Source of the DNA: Sandaracinus amylolyticus
GTDB taxonomy: Bacteria > Myxococcota_A > Polyangia > Polyangiales > Sandaracinaceae
DNA length: 64,000 nucleotides
Assembly: GCF_021631985.1 (NCBI RefSeq)
Contig: NZ_CP070225.1
Location: forward strand, 8,804,001-8,868,000
Direction: 5' to 3'
Position numbers and translations under genes: made by a program. The notes beneath the pieces were generated by a model. It was not told the origin of the DNA, did no database searches, and was given only the letters and a program-made list of their open reading frames with translations. Shown here one piece after another: positions 16,117 through 25,071 of this stretch. How positions within the stretch are numbered: position 1 is the stretch's first letter; every line of letters starts with the position of its first letter.

Positions 16117-17796
16117 TCAGCGACGGCGTCGTGCGAGCGCCAGCGCGGCGAGAACGACGAGCGGCCACGCGGGGAGCCCCGCGCGCGTCCCGACCGCGCG
16201 GCACGAGCAGCCATCGCTCTCGGTCGGCGCGGGCGCGCCGGCATCGGTCCCGCTGCCGCCGTCGAGCGAGGTGTGGCCGGCATCGTCGAGCGCGCCGGCA
16301 TCGTCGAGTGCTCCGGCATCGTCGAGTGTTCCGGCATCGACGCCCTCCGCCGCGACGCAGCCGCGCGCGGTGGCGCCGGTCTCGCTCACGACGACGTCAC
16401 CGCAGCGCTCGCCCGCGGCGCAGTCCTCGTCGTCGGTGCAGACGACGACGCATCCGCAGGTCTCGCCGAGGTCGGCGCAGGTGCCCGATGCGCCGCAGAG
16501 CGCGCCCTGGTCGCGCGCGCCGTCGCAGTCGTCGTCGAGGCAGTTGCAGGCCTCGGTCTCGGGCTCGGTGCTGCAGGCGACCGCACCGCTCGCGCACGAC
16601 CACACGCCGCCGGCGCACAGGCCCTCGCCGGTGCCGCACGCCGCGCCGAGGGTGCGCGTGGGATCGACGGGCGACGTGGTGCCGTCGAGACCATCGGGTG
16701 CGGCGCCCGCCTCGTCGATCGATCCGTCGCAGTCGTCGTCGGCGCCGTTGCAGCGCTCGGGCGACGGCGCGACGCCGACGCACGCCGTCGTGCCGTCCTC
16801 GCACGCGAGCGCCCCGGGCGTGCACGCGCCGCCGCTGCGATCACCGGGGTACGCGGTGGTGTCGTAGGGCACGACGCAGGTGCCGAGCTCGAGCTCGTCG
16901 TCGACCTCGCCATTGCAGTCGTCGTCGACGTCGTTGCAGGTCTCGGGCTCGGGCGACACGACGCCCATGCACAGGAAGCTGCCGCCGACGCACGCCGTCA
17001 CGCCCCTCGTGCACGCGCCCTCGTCGGAGCCACACGGGAAGCCGACGTCCGGCAGCGCGTCGTCCGCGGTCCCGTCGCAGTCGTCGTCGTCGCCGTTGCA
17101 GAGCTCCTCGGTCGGCCCGCTCCCGCCCGCGCAGGTCCATCCACCGTCCGCGCACTCGATGCGCCCGGGGGCGCACGCCCCGGCGAACGTGCCGGCGTCG
17201 GAGCAGGTCCCGCCGGGCGGCGGGCACCAGGTGAGCGATCCGAACGAGCAGCAGCTCCCGGGCAGCGTCCAGCACCCGGACGCGGCGGGCGGCGGCGCGC
17301 CGTCGAGCTGCCCGTCGTCGACCGAGCCGTTGCAGTCGTCGTCGACGCCGTTGCACTGCTCGGGTCGCGGTCCGATGCCGCCCTGGCACACGAGCGCCCC
17401 GAACACGCACGCGGTGACTCCCGGCGCGCACGGCGGTCGATCGGGGCCGCAGGGCATGCCGACGCCGAGAAGCGCCCCCTCGTCGCGCTGACCGTCGCAG
17501 TCGTTGTCGATGCCGTCGCAGATCTCCATCGAGGGCCCGACGAACCCGACGCAGCTCGAGGAGCCGCACGCCTGGCTGCCGCGCGCGCACTGGCTCGCGC
17601 CGCCGTAGACGAGGCCGGGCGGGGTGCCCGCGGGCACGCACTCGGTCGGCGCGACGCCGTCGTCGGGGATGTCGTTGCAGTCGTTGTCGACGCCGTCGCA
17701 GACCTCGGGCGTGCACGGCTGCGCGTGGGCGCGCGAGGCGGCGCCGGCGACGAGCAAGAGGACGAACGCGGGCGCGACGAGGCGGGATGGGCTCAT
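16117..17796 (-). CDS. MopE-like Cys-rich surface protein with MYXO-CTERM tail
   Basis: 559 residues. It has a Sec signal (to about residue 25, ...SRAHAQ) and then at least six MopE-type metal-site repeats of the form C-[DN]-G-x-D-[ND]-D-C-[DN]-x-x-x-D-[DE]-G (PF11617), each separated by Cys-rich loops. Near the C-terminus a short degenerate repeat GALDDA is encoded by 18-bp DNA repeats. The tail CSCRAVGTRAG, hydrophobic helix, ALARRRR is a MYXO-CTERM-type sorting signal (Cys for cleavage/attachment, then TM and Arg cluster). MopE repeats bind copper or calcium. Predicted outer-surface protein of unknown role; similar in design to the 56598 gene. Confidence 0.88.
   Translation of the reverse strand: MSPSRLVAPAFVLLLVAGAASRAHAQPCTPEVCDGVDNDCNDIPDDGVAPTECVPAGTPPGLVYGGASQCARGSQACGSSSCVGFVGPSMEICDGIDNDCDGQRDEGALLGVGMPCGPDRPPCAPGVTACVFGALVCQGGIGPRPEQCNGVDDDCNGSVDDGQLDGAPPPAASGCWTLPGSCCSFGSLTWCPPPGGTCSDAGTFAGACAPGRIECADGGWTCAGGSGPTEELCNGDDDDCDGTADDALPDVGFPCGSDEGACTRGVTACVGGSFLCMGVVSPEPETCNDVDDDCNGEVDDELELGTCVVPYDTTAYPGDRSGGACTPGALACEDGTTACVGVAPSPERCNGADDDCDGSIDEAGAAPDGLDGTTSPVDPTRTLGAACGTGEGLCAGGVWSCASGAVACSTEPETEACNCLDDDCDGARDQGALCGASGTCADLGETCGCVVVCTDDEDCAAGERCGDVVVSETGATARGCVAAEGVDAGTLDDAGALDDAGALDDAGHTSLDGGSGTDAGAPAPTESDGCSCRAVGTRAGLPAWPLVVLAALALARRRR
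16280..16339. repeat. 18-bp tandem repeat (3.3 copies) inside the MopE-like gene
   Basis: Units at 16280-16297, 16298-16315 and 16316-16333 plus a partial copy (GCATCGTCGAGNGNNCCG), coding the AGALDD hexapeptide linker before the MYXO-CTERM. In-frame length (18 bp) permits copy-number change without frameshift. Confidence 0.85.
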
Positions 17797-17828
17797 GCGC
17801 GGCGGACTATCTCACGAAGTCGCCGTCC

Positions 17829-18815
17829 CTAGAGCGGCTGCAGCGACTCGCTCGCGGCGGGCGCGGTGCTCGGCGCCGGCTCCGGCATCGCGATCACCGC
17901 GTCGATCGGCGATGCCGACCACTCGAGCTCGCCTTCGATCGGAAAGGTCATCACGCCGCCGGGACCGAGCTGCGCCTCGCCCTCGAACTCCGCGCGCGCG
18001 CTGCGCGCGAATCCGTCGGAGAGCGCCACCACGTAGAAGCCGCGGAAGCGCAGCGCGCCGCGCATCGCCTCGGCGGGCATCGGAGGCTCGCCGGGCACCG
18101 GCGACGCGGGCGGCGCGGCGCTCGCGCCCTCGCCCTCGAGCGCGCCCTCGAACGCGATGATCGCGACGCGCGTCTCGCCGCTGCCCTCGAGCCGCTCGAG
18201 GCGCTGCACCAGCTGATAACGCGCTTCGCCTGCGAGCCCGGCGTCGACTCCGTCGAGCGGGATGCGGCCCTGCGCGCTCCACGTCGCGCCGGGCGAGATC
18301 GGCTCCTCGGGGAACTCGAGCGCGCGCACCAGCGGCTCCATCACGCGCTCGAAGCCCGCGCCCGGAGTGCTCGGCGCGACGGTGATCGTCGTCGCGGGCT
18401 CGTCGATGCGCCGGCCGCGATCGCCGAGCACGTAGCGACGCGGCTCGGCCGGGGTCCCGTGCTCGGGGCCGCTGCGGCTCCGGCCCATCATCGAGAACGC
18501 GAACGTGCTCGCGGTGTCGAGCTCTTCGATCGCGAGCGAGCCGTCGGGGCGACGCTCGACCACGCGCCGCACGCCGCGGGTGTCCATGTCCGCGTTGATC
18601 GGCTGGCCGAGCATCTCGGAGCGCAGGCTCACGCGGAGCTGCGTCGCGAACGCGATCGGGCCCGCGGGCGCCATGCGCAGCGTGACCTCGGAGCCGCCGG
18701 TGTTCGATTGGACGCCGAGCAGCGCGGTCGCTGCCGCCGGTCGCTCCGTCCCGCCGCACCCGACACCACCACACGCGAGCACGAGCGCGCTCGAGAGCGC
18801 GAGGAGACGACGCAT
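17829..18815 (-). CDS. Putative lipoprotein, unknown function
   Basis: 328 residues from ATG 18815. The signal MRRLLALSSALVLACGG ends in a lipobox (LVLAC; a second candidate VGC follows). The mature protein is beta-rich, with several strand pairs (GSEVTLRMAPAGPIAFATQLRVSL, TRVAIIAFEGALEG, GVMTFPIEGELEWS) and an Ala/Pro-rich C-terminal tail. It resembles the DUF6263-like 'polysaccharide/lipid-binding' style of surface lipoproteins only loosely, and I do not recognise a family. It lies 44 bp downstream of the DegT aminotransferase on the same strand. Confidence 0.7.
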   Translation of the reverse strand: MRRLLALSSALVLACGGVGCGGTERPAAATALLGVQSNTGGSEVTLRMAPAGPIAFATQLRVSLRSEMLGQPINADMDTRGVRRVVERRPDGSLAIEELDTASTFAFSMMGRSRSGPEHGTPAEPRRYVLGDRGRRIDEPATTITVAPSTPGAGFERVMEPLVRALEFPEEPISPGATWSAQGRIPLDGVDAGLAGEARYQLVQRLERLEGSGETRVAIIAFEGALEGEGASAAPPASPVPGEPPMPAEAMRGALRFRGFYVVALSDGFARSARAEFEGEAQLGPGGVMTFPIEGELEWSASPIDAVIAMPEPAPSTAPAASESLQPL

Positions 18816-18859
18816 GCTGCTGGACGTAGGGCCGCGGGGTCGTGATCGCCCGCGCGCTT

Positions 18860-19954
18860 TCACTCGAGCGCGCGCGCCAGCGTGGCGACGACACGATCGA
18901 CGTCGGTCTCGGACATCGCGCCGTGGAGGGGGAGCGCGAGACCTCGCGCCACGATCGCATCGGCGTGCGGCAACGCGCCTTCTCTCCGCGCCGCGTCGAG
19001 GCTCGGAAGGCGATGCAGCGCGTAGGAGAGACGTCCCGACTCGATGCCTTCGCGCTTGAGCGTCTCGATCACGCGATCGCGCGCGTCGGCATCGCAGCGC
19101 GCGGGCAGCAGCACACCGAACGTCTGCTCGTTGCGGGTCGCGCGCGGTGCGAGGCGCTGCGGTGCGACCTCGCGCGGGAGCGTGGCGCGATAGCGATCGG
19201 CGAGCGCGCGACGATGCGCGACGATCGCGTCGAGCCGATCGATCTGCACCCGGCCCATCGCCGCCTGCATCTCGGTGAGGCGCTGGTTGGGGCCTGCGTA
19301 TGCGAACACGCCGGGCGTGCGCTGACCGTGGTTGCGCAGCGTGCGCAGCTCGGCCGCGAGCGCTGCGTCGTCGGTGAGGCACGCGCCGCCCTCACCGGTC
19401 GTGATGACCTTGCGCGGATGGAACGAGAGGCACGCGACGACGCCGAACGCGCCGCAGGGACGCCCCTCGAAGGTGCTCCCGATCGCGCACGCCGCGTCCT
19501 CGACGATCGGCACGTCGCCGGCGGCGCGTGCGATCTCGTCGTGGCGCGCCGGCGCGCCGAGCTGATCGATCGCGATCACCGCGCGCGTCGTGCTCGAGCG
19601 TGCCCGGGCGATCGCGTCGGCGCGCACGTTCCACTCGTCGGGATCGACGTCGACCAGCACCGGCGTCGCGCCCGCGAGCAGCGCCGCGTGGGCGGGCGAG
19701 GGCCAGGTGAGGTCGGGCACGATCACCTCGCCGCCCGACACGCCGAGGGCGCGCAGCGCGAGCTCGAGCGCCGCGGTGCCCGACGAGACCGCGATCGCGT
19801 GAGCCCGCCCGCAGCGCTCCGCGAGGGCGCGCTCGAACGCCTCGACCTCGCGTCCCTGGACCAGCATCCCGCTCGAGAGCACCCGCGCGATCGCTGCGCT
19901 CTCCTCTGCGCCGAGCTCCGGGCTCGCCAGCTTGATCGTCACCGCGCGCAGCAT
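18860..19954 (-). CDS. DegT/DnrJ/EryC1/StrS-family PLP aminotransferase
   Basis: 364 residues from the ATG at 19954 (GTG at 19942 is an alternative; neither has a good ribosome site). Family features in order: VSSGTAALELALRALGV (PLP phosphate loop), VIVPDLTWPSPAHAALLAGATPVLVDVD, VEDAACAIGS (Asp for the pyridine N) and SFHPRKVITTGEGG with the Schiff-base Lys. RTLRNHG and NQRLTEMQAAMG follow. Such enzymes aminate nucleotide-linked 3- or 4-keto sugars for O-antigen, glycoprotein or natural-product sugars. No sugar-nucleotide neighbours are present, so the acceptor is unknown. Confidence 0.9.
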   Translation of the reverse strand: MLRAVTIKLASPELGAEESAAIARVLSSGMLVQGREVEAFERALAERCGRAHAIAVSSGTAALELALRALGVSGGEVIVPDLTWPSPAHAALLAGATPVLVDVDPDEWNVRADAIARARSSTTRAVIAIDQLGAPARHDEIARAAGDVPIVEDAACAIGSTFEGRPCGAFGVVACLSFHPRKVITTGEGGACLTDDAALAAELRTLRNHGQRTPGVFAYAGPNQRLTEMQAAMGRVQIDRLDAIVAHRRALADRYRATLPREVAPQRLAPRATRNEQTFGVLLPARCDADARDRVIETLKREGIESGRLSYALHRLPSLDAARREGALPHADAIVARGLALPLHGAMSETDVDRVVATLARALE

Positions 19955-20006
19955 ACGCGCGAACGCGCGGCGCGCGACGCACAGTGTCACTGGTGAGCGC
20001 GCGATG

Positions 20007-20022
20007 TGGCATGCGTGATGCG
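20007..20022 (+). promoter_or_regulatory. Possible sigma-54 (-24/-12) promoter
   Basis: TGGCATGCGTGATGCG keeps the invariant GG and GC dinucleotides exactly 10 bp apart (consensus TGGCAC-N5-TTGCW; mismatch in the -12 T). It lies 25 bp before the ATG at 20047, leaving a short leader with the GGAGG site. Sequence resemblance only. Confidence 0.3.
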
Positions 20023-20046
20023 TCGTTCGCGACGACGGAGGTCACC

Positions 20047-20484
20047 ATGTTTCGTCGTCTGCTGCTGATCGCTGCGGGCGCGCTCGCGATCGGCACCGCC
20101 AGCGCGGGCTGCGTGCCGGCCAGGTACGGCTACTACGGCTCGTACGGCTACGGCTATCCGTACACGCGCTCGGTCTACTACGGCGCGGGGGTCGGTGTGG
20201 GGCCGTACTACGGCGGATACGGCTACGGCTATCCGGCCTATCCGGCGGGCTACCACTACGGTCGCTACGGCTACCCGTATTACGGCAACTACGGGTATCG
20301 CAGCTACGCGCCGAGCCCGGTCTACCGAGCGCCGGTCGAGGCGTACCGGCCTGGTCAGATCAGCGCGCCGCCTCCGGTGCACGTGGCACCGCCGCCCGCG
20401 GTTCACGTGTCGCCGCCGCCCGCGGTGCACGTCGCCCCGCCCGGCGGGGGCGCGGTGCACGTCACGCCTCCCCGACCGCGCTGA
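20047..20484 (+). CDS. Tyr/Gly-rich small lipoprotein
   Basis: 145 residues. The ATG at 20047 has a strong Shine-Dalgarno (GGAGG, 6 bp upstream) and opens a lipoprotein signal ending GTASAGC. Residues about 28-100 are dominated by Tyr, Gly and Pro (YGYGYP, YYGGYGYGYP, YPAGYHYGRYGYPYYG), a low-complexity surface or structural protein composition. The C-terminus is a four-fold repeat of P-P-x-V-H-V. His-rich PPxVHV motifs could chelate metal (inference). The gene ends 6 bp from the convergent Cys-rich lipoprotein. A sigma-54-like box lies just upstream. Confidence 0.78.
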   Translation: MFRRLLLIAAGALAIGTASAGCVPARYGYYGSYGYGYPYTRSVYYGAGVGVGPYYGGYGYGYPAYPAGYHYGRYGYPYYGNYGYRSYAPSPVYRAPVEAYRPGQISAPPPVHVAPPPAVHVSPPPAVHVAPPGGGAVHVTPPRPR

Positions 20485-20490
20485 TCCGGC

Positions 20491-21780
20491 TCAGCCGCAG
20501 AACCCGAGGCCGACGCCCGGCAGCGGGAACGGGAAGCCGGTCCCACCGCTGCAGGTCTGCCCGCTCGGGCACGGATGCGTCGCGTCGCAGACCTGGGTGC
20601 AGCGCCCGGTCGTGCTCCCGGTCTCGACCACGCAGCTGAAGCCGCGCGCGCACTGCGAGTTCGTCGAGCACACCGCGTTCGCGCGTCCCGAGCCCACCGC
20701 GCTGCACACCATCATCGGGCTCGCGCCCGTGCTGCTCGCGTCGCCGAGGTAGTCGCACTTCGCGCCGGCGGGGCAGCCTGCGTCGGTGAACGCGGTGCAC
20801 GCGTCGGAGCAGAGCCCGTCGCCGCCGAGGCAGAACGCGTTGCTCACGCACTGCTCGTCGCCGGTGCAGGGCGCGCGGCAGACGTCGATGCCCGTCGACT
20901 CGTCGCACGTGAGCCCGACGTCGCACGTGCCCGCGACGCACCGCTCGCCCAGCGCGCCACCGCCCGTCGGCGCGCTGCACTCGCCCGAGGGCTCGAACGT
21001 GCACGCGGCGCTGCACGTGAACGGCTGGGTGCGGTCGCCCTCGCAGGCGCGCGACGTCGTCGTGCCCGGCGCGCACTCGCCCTCGCCCCCGCACTCGCCG
21101 GAGGGAACCCACTCGCAGCTCGCGTTGCAGCGCACCGTCTGCTCGCCGCAGAAGCCGCACGCCTCGGTCTGCGACGTGCCGGGCATGCATCCGCCCTGGC
21201 CCTCGCACGGCCCGTACTCCCACTCGCCGGCCGCGGTGCAGAAGCGCTCGCGCGTGCCGCACATCCCGCACGAGACGGACTCGGTCGCGCCGGGCGTCTC
21301 GCAGGTCTCGACCTCGCACTCCGAGATCGGCTCGAACGTGCACGCGTCGCTGCACCGCAGATCGCGCTGACCGGCGCTGCATCCGTCGCGGGTGCGGACG
21401 ATCTCGCCGGGCTCGCACGTGCCCTCGGACTCGCACTCCGTCGCGGCCTCCCAGGTGCACGACGCCGTGCAGATCTCGCGTCGCGATCCGCACGCGCCGC
21501 ACGCTGCGGTGCGCGAGGCCCCGGGCTCGCACGCGCCCGACTCGCCCTCGCACGCCGCGTACTCCCACACACCCGCGGCGGTGCAGAACCGCCGCGCGGT
21601 GCCGCAGAACCCGCACGGGACGTCCTCGAGCGCGCCCGGCTCGGTGCACGGCTCGTTCATCGGGAGCGCGGCGTCGCGACCCTGGATGCCGCCGTCGGCG
21701 TCGGTCGGGGGAGCGTCGTCGTCACCACATGCGGTGATCACGAGCGAGATCAGGACGAAGAGCGCGGGGGAGCGGAGCAT
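20491..21780 (-). CDS. Cys-rich repeat lipoprotein
   Basis: 429 residues. Signal MLRSPALFVLISLVITAC gives a lipobox (VITAC). The body contains about five imperfect repeats of ~40 residues with the pattern CEPG-x3-T-x2-CG-x-CG-x-R-x-xC-[TN]A-x-[CG]-x-W-E (for example CGFCGTARRFCTAAGVWEY and CGMCGTRERFCTAAGEWEY, nearly identical). A second Cys-rich region near 290-429 has CVSNAFCLGGDGLC and CARGFSC motifs, typical of myxobacterial 'DUF-like' Dickkopf/EB-like modules. Presumed disulfide-rich surface protein; no enzymatic signature. Confidence 0.78.
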   Translation of the reverse strand: MLRSPALFVLISLVITACGDDDAPPTDADGGIQGRDAALPMNEPCTEPGALEDVPCGFCGTARRFCTAAGVWEYAACEGESGACEPGASRTAACGACGSRREICTASCTWEAATECESEGTCEPGEIVRTRDGCSAGQRDLRCSDACTFEPISECEVETCETPGATESVSCGMCGTRERFCTAAGEWEYGPCEGQGGCMPGTSQTEACGFCGEQTVRCNASCEWVPSGECGGEGECAPGTTTSRACEGDRTQPFTCSAACTFEPSGECSAPTGGGALGERCVAGTCDVGLTCDESTGIDVCRAPCTGDEQCVSNAFCLGGDGLCSDACTAFTDAGCPAGAKCDYLGDASSTGASPMMVCSAVGSGRANAVCSTNSQCARGFSCVVETGSTTGRCTQVCDATHPCPSGQTCSGGTGFPFPLPGVGLGFCG

Positions 21781-21846
21781 GGCAGCTGATTACGACCCGG
21801 TCGGAGGGGAGCTGCCCTCCGACGCGCCGCGTTATCCTCCGGCCCG

Positions 21847-23784
21847 ATGGCCTCGCTTCGCACCTTCGTCCTCGCTGCGCTCCTCTGCGCGTGCTCCGGC
21901 GCGCCCGCCGCCGATCCCGACGCCTCGGTGCCGCTCGACGCGCCCACGGCGGCCGTGATCACCTGCGTCGCCCCGGCGCACGGCGAGATGGTCCGCGACG
22001 GGACGATGCGCTCGGTCCGCTTCGTCGCCGCGGTGCGCGACGTGCCGCCGGGCTCGATGGTGCGGGTGAACGACGTCGCGGTGCCGGTGGACGCGTTCGG
22101 GCTCGTCACCACCGACGTGCCGCTGCGCTTCGGGCTCGTCGACGTGCGCGTCGAGGCCGGGGGCGAGACCGAGCTCTGCTCGTTCCTCGCGGCCCCCGAG
22201 TACGCGAGCGAGGACGACGAGCGGCTCGGCACGACCGCGCTGCTCCAGATCGCGCAGTCGGGCGCCGACGACGGCGACGGCGACGACATGCTCGCGAGCG
22301 TCGACGACGTGCTCGCGCGCACCTCGCGCTCGGGCTGGCTCGCCGCGGCGCTGGGCGCGGGGCTCGGGCTCTTCTCGTTCGACTCGCGCGTCTGCGTCCC
22401 GCCCGGTCCGTGCGGCATGGACTCGTTCACCGCGGAGTTCGACCTGCTCGACTTCGACACCAGCATGCTCGGCGGGCCGCAGTCGACCGAGGTCTCGATC
22501 GTCGACGGAGGTCTCCGCGTGATCGCCCACGGCGACGACGTGCAGCTCACGACGCACGCGGTCGGCGAGGTGCTCGTGCCGCTGCCCGGCATGTGCACGC
22601 CCGAGGGTGGCTGCACCATGCCGGACCCCGAGTTCGACACGATCGGCACCGTCGAGGTCGACGTCGCGGTCACGCTCACGCTCGACGTGCGGCTCGAGGA
22701 CGGCGTGCCGGTCGCGCGGGTGCGCGAGGTCGAGTCGGTCGCGTTCAGCGAGATCACGGTGAGCTTCCCCGATCTCGACGGCGCAGTGCGCGGCCCGGCG
22801 GAGCAGGGGCTGCGCGAGCGGCTCCCCGACGCCGAGCTCACGCGCACGCTGCGCGGCGACTTCGGCGAGATCTACGGCGACGCGGTGGCGAGCGTGATCG
22901 GCGGGCTGGTGCGCGGGCTCGGCAGCGGGCTCGGCGAGGCGCCGCTCTCGGTGCGCGGGATCGACGGCACGCCGGTCGCGATGCAGCTCGTCACCGCGCC
23001 GACGCGCGTCGATGCGCTCGCGAGCGCGGGCTTGTCGCTCGGGCTGCGCACGTCGTGGGCGCTGATGGGCGTCGCGACGCGCGAGGGAGGACGCGGCGTG
23101 CCGATGACGGTGGTCGACCTCGAGGGCGACGGGCTCGAGGGCGCGAGCCGCAGCGCGGTCTCCGAGGTCGTGATGAACCAGGCGCTGCACGCGCTCTGGC
23201 GCGCGGGCGCGCTCGATGGAGTCGTCGCGCCGGACATGGTGGTCGCGCCGGACATGGTGGTCGCGCCGGACATGGTCGTGGCGCCGGACATGGTGGTCGC
23301 GCCCGACATGATCCGGGTCGAGGCCGCGATGCCGCCGGTCGCGCACGCGTCGTCGGGCGCGCTCTCGGTGATGGTCGGCGGGCTCACCGCGACCGCATCG
23401 GGCACCGGCCCGTGGTCGGGCGGCGTGCGCATGCGCATCTCGGTGGTCGCGCGTGCGGGCACGATCTCGGAGGGCGACGATCCGACGTTCGGGGGCATCG
23501 AGCTCACCGAGCTGCAGGTCGCGACGGTGCCCGCGCTGAGCGGCGAAGCGCGCGTGCAGGTGCGCTCCTACGCGGCGGTGCTCGCGCACCACATCGCGAA
23601 CGTGATGATCAACGACGCGATGCCCGCGGTGCCCGCGCCCACGATGCTCGCGCCGAGCTCGCTCGAGGTCGGCGGCGTGGCGCGCGGGACCGGCATCGAC
23701 TCCGGCACTCGCCTCGGCACGAGCCCGCGATTCACGCTCTCCGAGGGCCGCCTCGAGGCCGTCGGCGCGCTCTCGGAGCGCTGA
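21847..23784 (+). CDS. Large lipoprotein with internal VVAPDM repeats
   Basis: 645 residues. The ATG at 21847 opens a lipoprotein signal (VLAALLCAC). The mature protein is predominantly beta and amphipathic, with two similar halves rich in Val/Gly strands (VSIVDGGLRVIAHGDD, GTVEVDVAVTLTLDVRLEDG, MRISVVARAG). A tubular lipid-binding (BPI-like) fold is conceivable but not demonstrable from motifs. Residues about 459-488 are five tandem copies of VVAPDM, encoded by 18-bp DNA repeats. The stop abuts the stop of the convergent beta-helix gene with no gap. Confidence 0.72.
   Translation: MASLRTFVLAALLCACSGAPAADPDASVPLDAPTAAVITCVAPAHGEMVRDGTMRSVRFVAAVRDVPPGSMVRVNDVAVPVDAFGLVTTDVPLRFGLVDVRVEAGGETELCSFLAAPEYASEDDERLGTTALLQIAQSGADDGDGDDMLASVDDVLARTSRSGWLAAALGAGLGLFSFDSRVCVPPGPCGMDSFTAEFDLLDFDTSMLGGPQSTEVSIVDGGLRVIAHGDDVQLTTHAVGEVLVPLPGMCTPEGGCTMPDPEFDTIGTVEVDVAVTLTLDVRLEDGVPVARVREVESVAFSEITVSFPDLDGAVRGPAEQGLRERLPDAELTRTLRGDFGEIYGDAVASVIGGLVRGLGSGLGEAPLSVRGIDGTPVAMQLVTAPTRVDALASAGLSLGLRTSWALMGVATREGGRGVPMTVVDLEGDGLEGASRSAVSEVVMNQALHALWRAGALDGVVAPDMVVAPDMVVAPDMVVAPDMVVAPDMIRVEAAMPPVAHASSGALSVMVGGLTATASGTGPWSGGVRMRISVVARAGTISEGDDPTFGGIELTELQVATVPALSGEARVQVRSYAAVLAHHIANVMINDAMPAVPAPTMLAPSSLEVGGVARGTGIDSGTRLGTSPRFTLSEGRLEAVGALSER
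23221..23310. repeat. Five tandem 18-bp repeats inside the 21847 lipoprotein gene
   Basis: Units GTSGTSGCGCCSGACATG at 23221, 23239, 23257, 23275 and 23293. Copies 2 and 3 are identical and the rest differ by one to three bases, mostly silent. In-frame slippage here would lengthen or shorten the hexapeptide run. Confidence 0.92.
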
Positions 23785-24870
23785 CTATTCGGAGATCACG
23801 GACTCGCGCACTTCGGGATCGCCCGCTGCGAGCACGAAGATCCCGGGGAATCCCTGGGTCTCGAATCCGTCGCTCGGATTCCGCTCCAGCGTCGAGCGCT
23901 CGATCACCAGCGAGCCACTGCGATCGTTGCTCACGAAGAAGATCGCACCGCCGCCCTCGTTCGCGTGGTTGTCGCGGATCGCGACGCCACAGAGGCGCAG
24001 CGTGAACGTGTCCCCGTCGTTGTAGATCGCGCCTCCGCTCCCGCCGCCGGGCGTTCCCGGCTGGGCCGGATTGGCACCGTTCCCCAGCGCGCGATTGTGG
24101 GAGAAGAGACTGTTCACGACGGTGTACGAGACTCCGATGCTGCTCAGTCCGCCACCATTGCTGCACTCGTTTCCGAGTGACTCGCTCCCACCGAACGTGC
24201 TCTCGACGACGTAGACCGGCTGATCCTGGAATTGGTCGAGCACGCGGATCGCGCCGCCGCCGACGTCGGGCCCGGTCTCGTCACATCGGTTGTGGAAGAA
24301 GCGCGAGCGGATCACGCGGAATCGCCCGCCTCGCACGAAGATCGCGCCGCCGCCGGGCTCTGCCTCGCCGCTCGCGTCGCCGTCGACGAACGTGAGGTCC
24401 TGCACCGTGAGGCGCGGATGATCCTGATCGTCGCAGTGCGGCGTGGTCCATCGCTGCGCGGGATCGCAGGTGTTCATGTAGAGGATGCGCCGCTGGTTGG
24501 CGCCGCTCAGCGTCACCAGCCCGCCGCCGTCGATCACGATGTCGGGCCCGGTGTCGTTGAACACCCGCGCCGTCTCCTCGAGCACGATCGTGATCGGGTC
24601 GGGCCCGCAGTCGAACGTGATCACGCCGCCCTGCGCGACCGCGGCGACGAACGCGTCCGACGTGCAGCTCTCGGGCGTCCCGTCGCCGACGACGTGATCG
24701 GGGCTCGAGGTGTCCGCGAGCCGGCCTTCGTCGGGGATCGTGCAGGCTCCGTCGGGATTGCCCGCGGCTGGGCCGTCTTCCCAATCGGTCGGCGGCTCGA
24801 TCGCGGGGTCGCCACCGCCGCACGCGATCGAGAGGGCGAGCGCACCGCACGTCCACAGTCGTCGTCGCAT
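23785..24870 (-). CDS. Right-handed parallel beta-helix surface lipoprotein
   Basis: 361 residues from ATG 24870 (GAGG site 6 bp upstream). Lipoprotein signal (CGALALSIAC). From about residue 90 the sequence shows beta-helix coils: ITFDCGPDPITIVLE, IVIDGGGLVTLSG, LTVQDLTFVDGDA, GGGAIFVRGGRFRVIRSRFFHNRC, GGGAI(R/Y/F) turns and VVNSLFSHN. These are the Pmp/CSLREA-like repeats (PF02415, PF13229) of polysaccharide-binding or adhesive proteins. No catalytic Asp cluster typical of pectate lyases is obvious. The stop TAG directly abuts the stop of the convergent gene. Confidence 0.8.
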   Translation of the reverse strand: MRRRLWTCGALALSIACGGGDPAIEPPTDWEDGPAAGNPDGACTIPDEGRLADTSSPDHVVGDGTPESCTSDAFVAAVAQGGVITFDCGPDPITIVLEETARVFNDTGPDIVIDGGGLVTLSGANQRRILYMNTCDPAQRWTTPHCDDQDHPRLTVQDLTFVDGDASGEAEPGGGAIFVRGGRFRVIRSRFFHNRCDETGPDVGGGAIRVLDQFQDQPVYVVESTFGGSESLGNECSNGGGLSSIGVSYTVVNSLFSHNRALGNGANPAQPGTPGGGSGGAIYNDGDTFTLRLCGVAIRDNHANEGGGAIFFVSNDRSGSLVIERSTLERNPSDGFETQGFPGIFVLAAGDPEVRESVISE

Positions 24871-25071
24871 CGTCACCTCGCTCGCGACGAGTGTCGCCGG
24901 AACGCTCGGACGAGATCCAGAGCGGATGCAGACTGACGGTGGGCACGGACGCGCTGCGCCCGATGCGTGCGCGCCCGCGGGCGGCGCGCGTGCGGTCGAG
25001 GGGCAACTCGCGGATTCCGGGGCGAACCACGCGCCCACGATGCGGTACGTGGGTTGCCAAGCGGGCGATCC

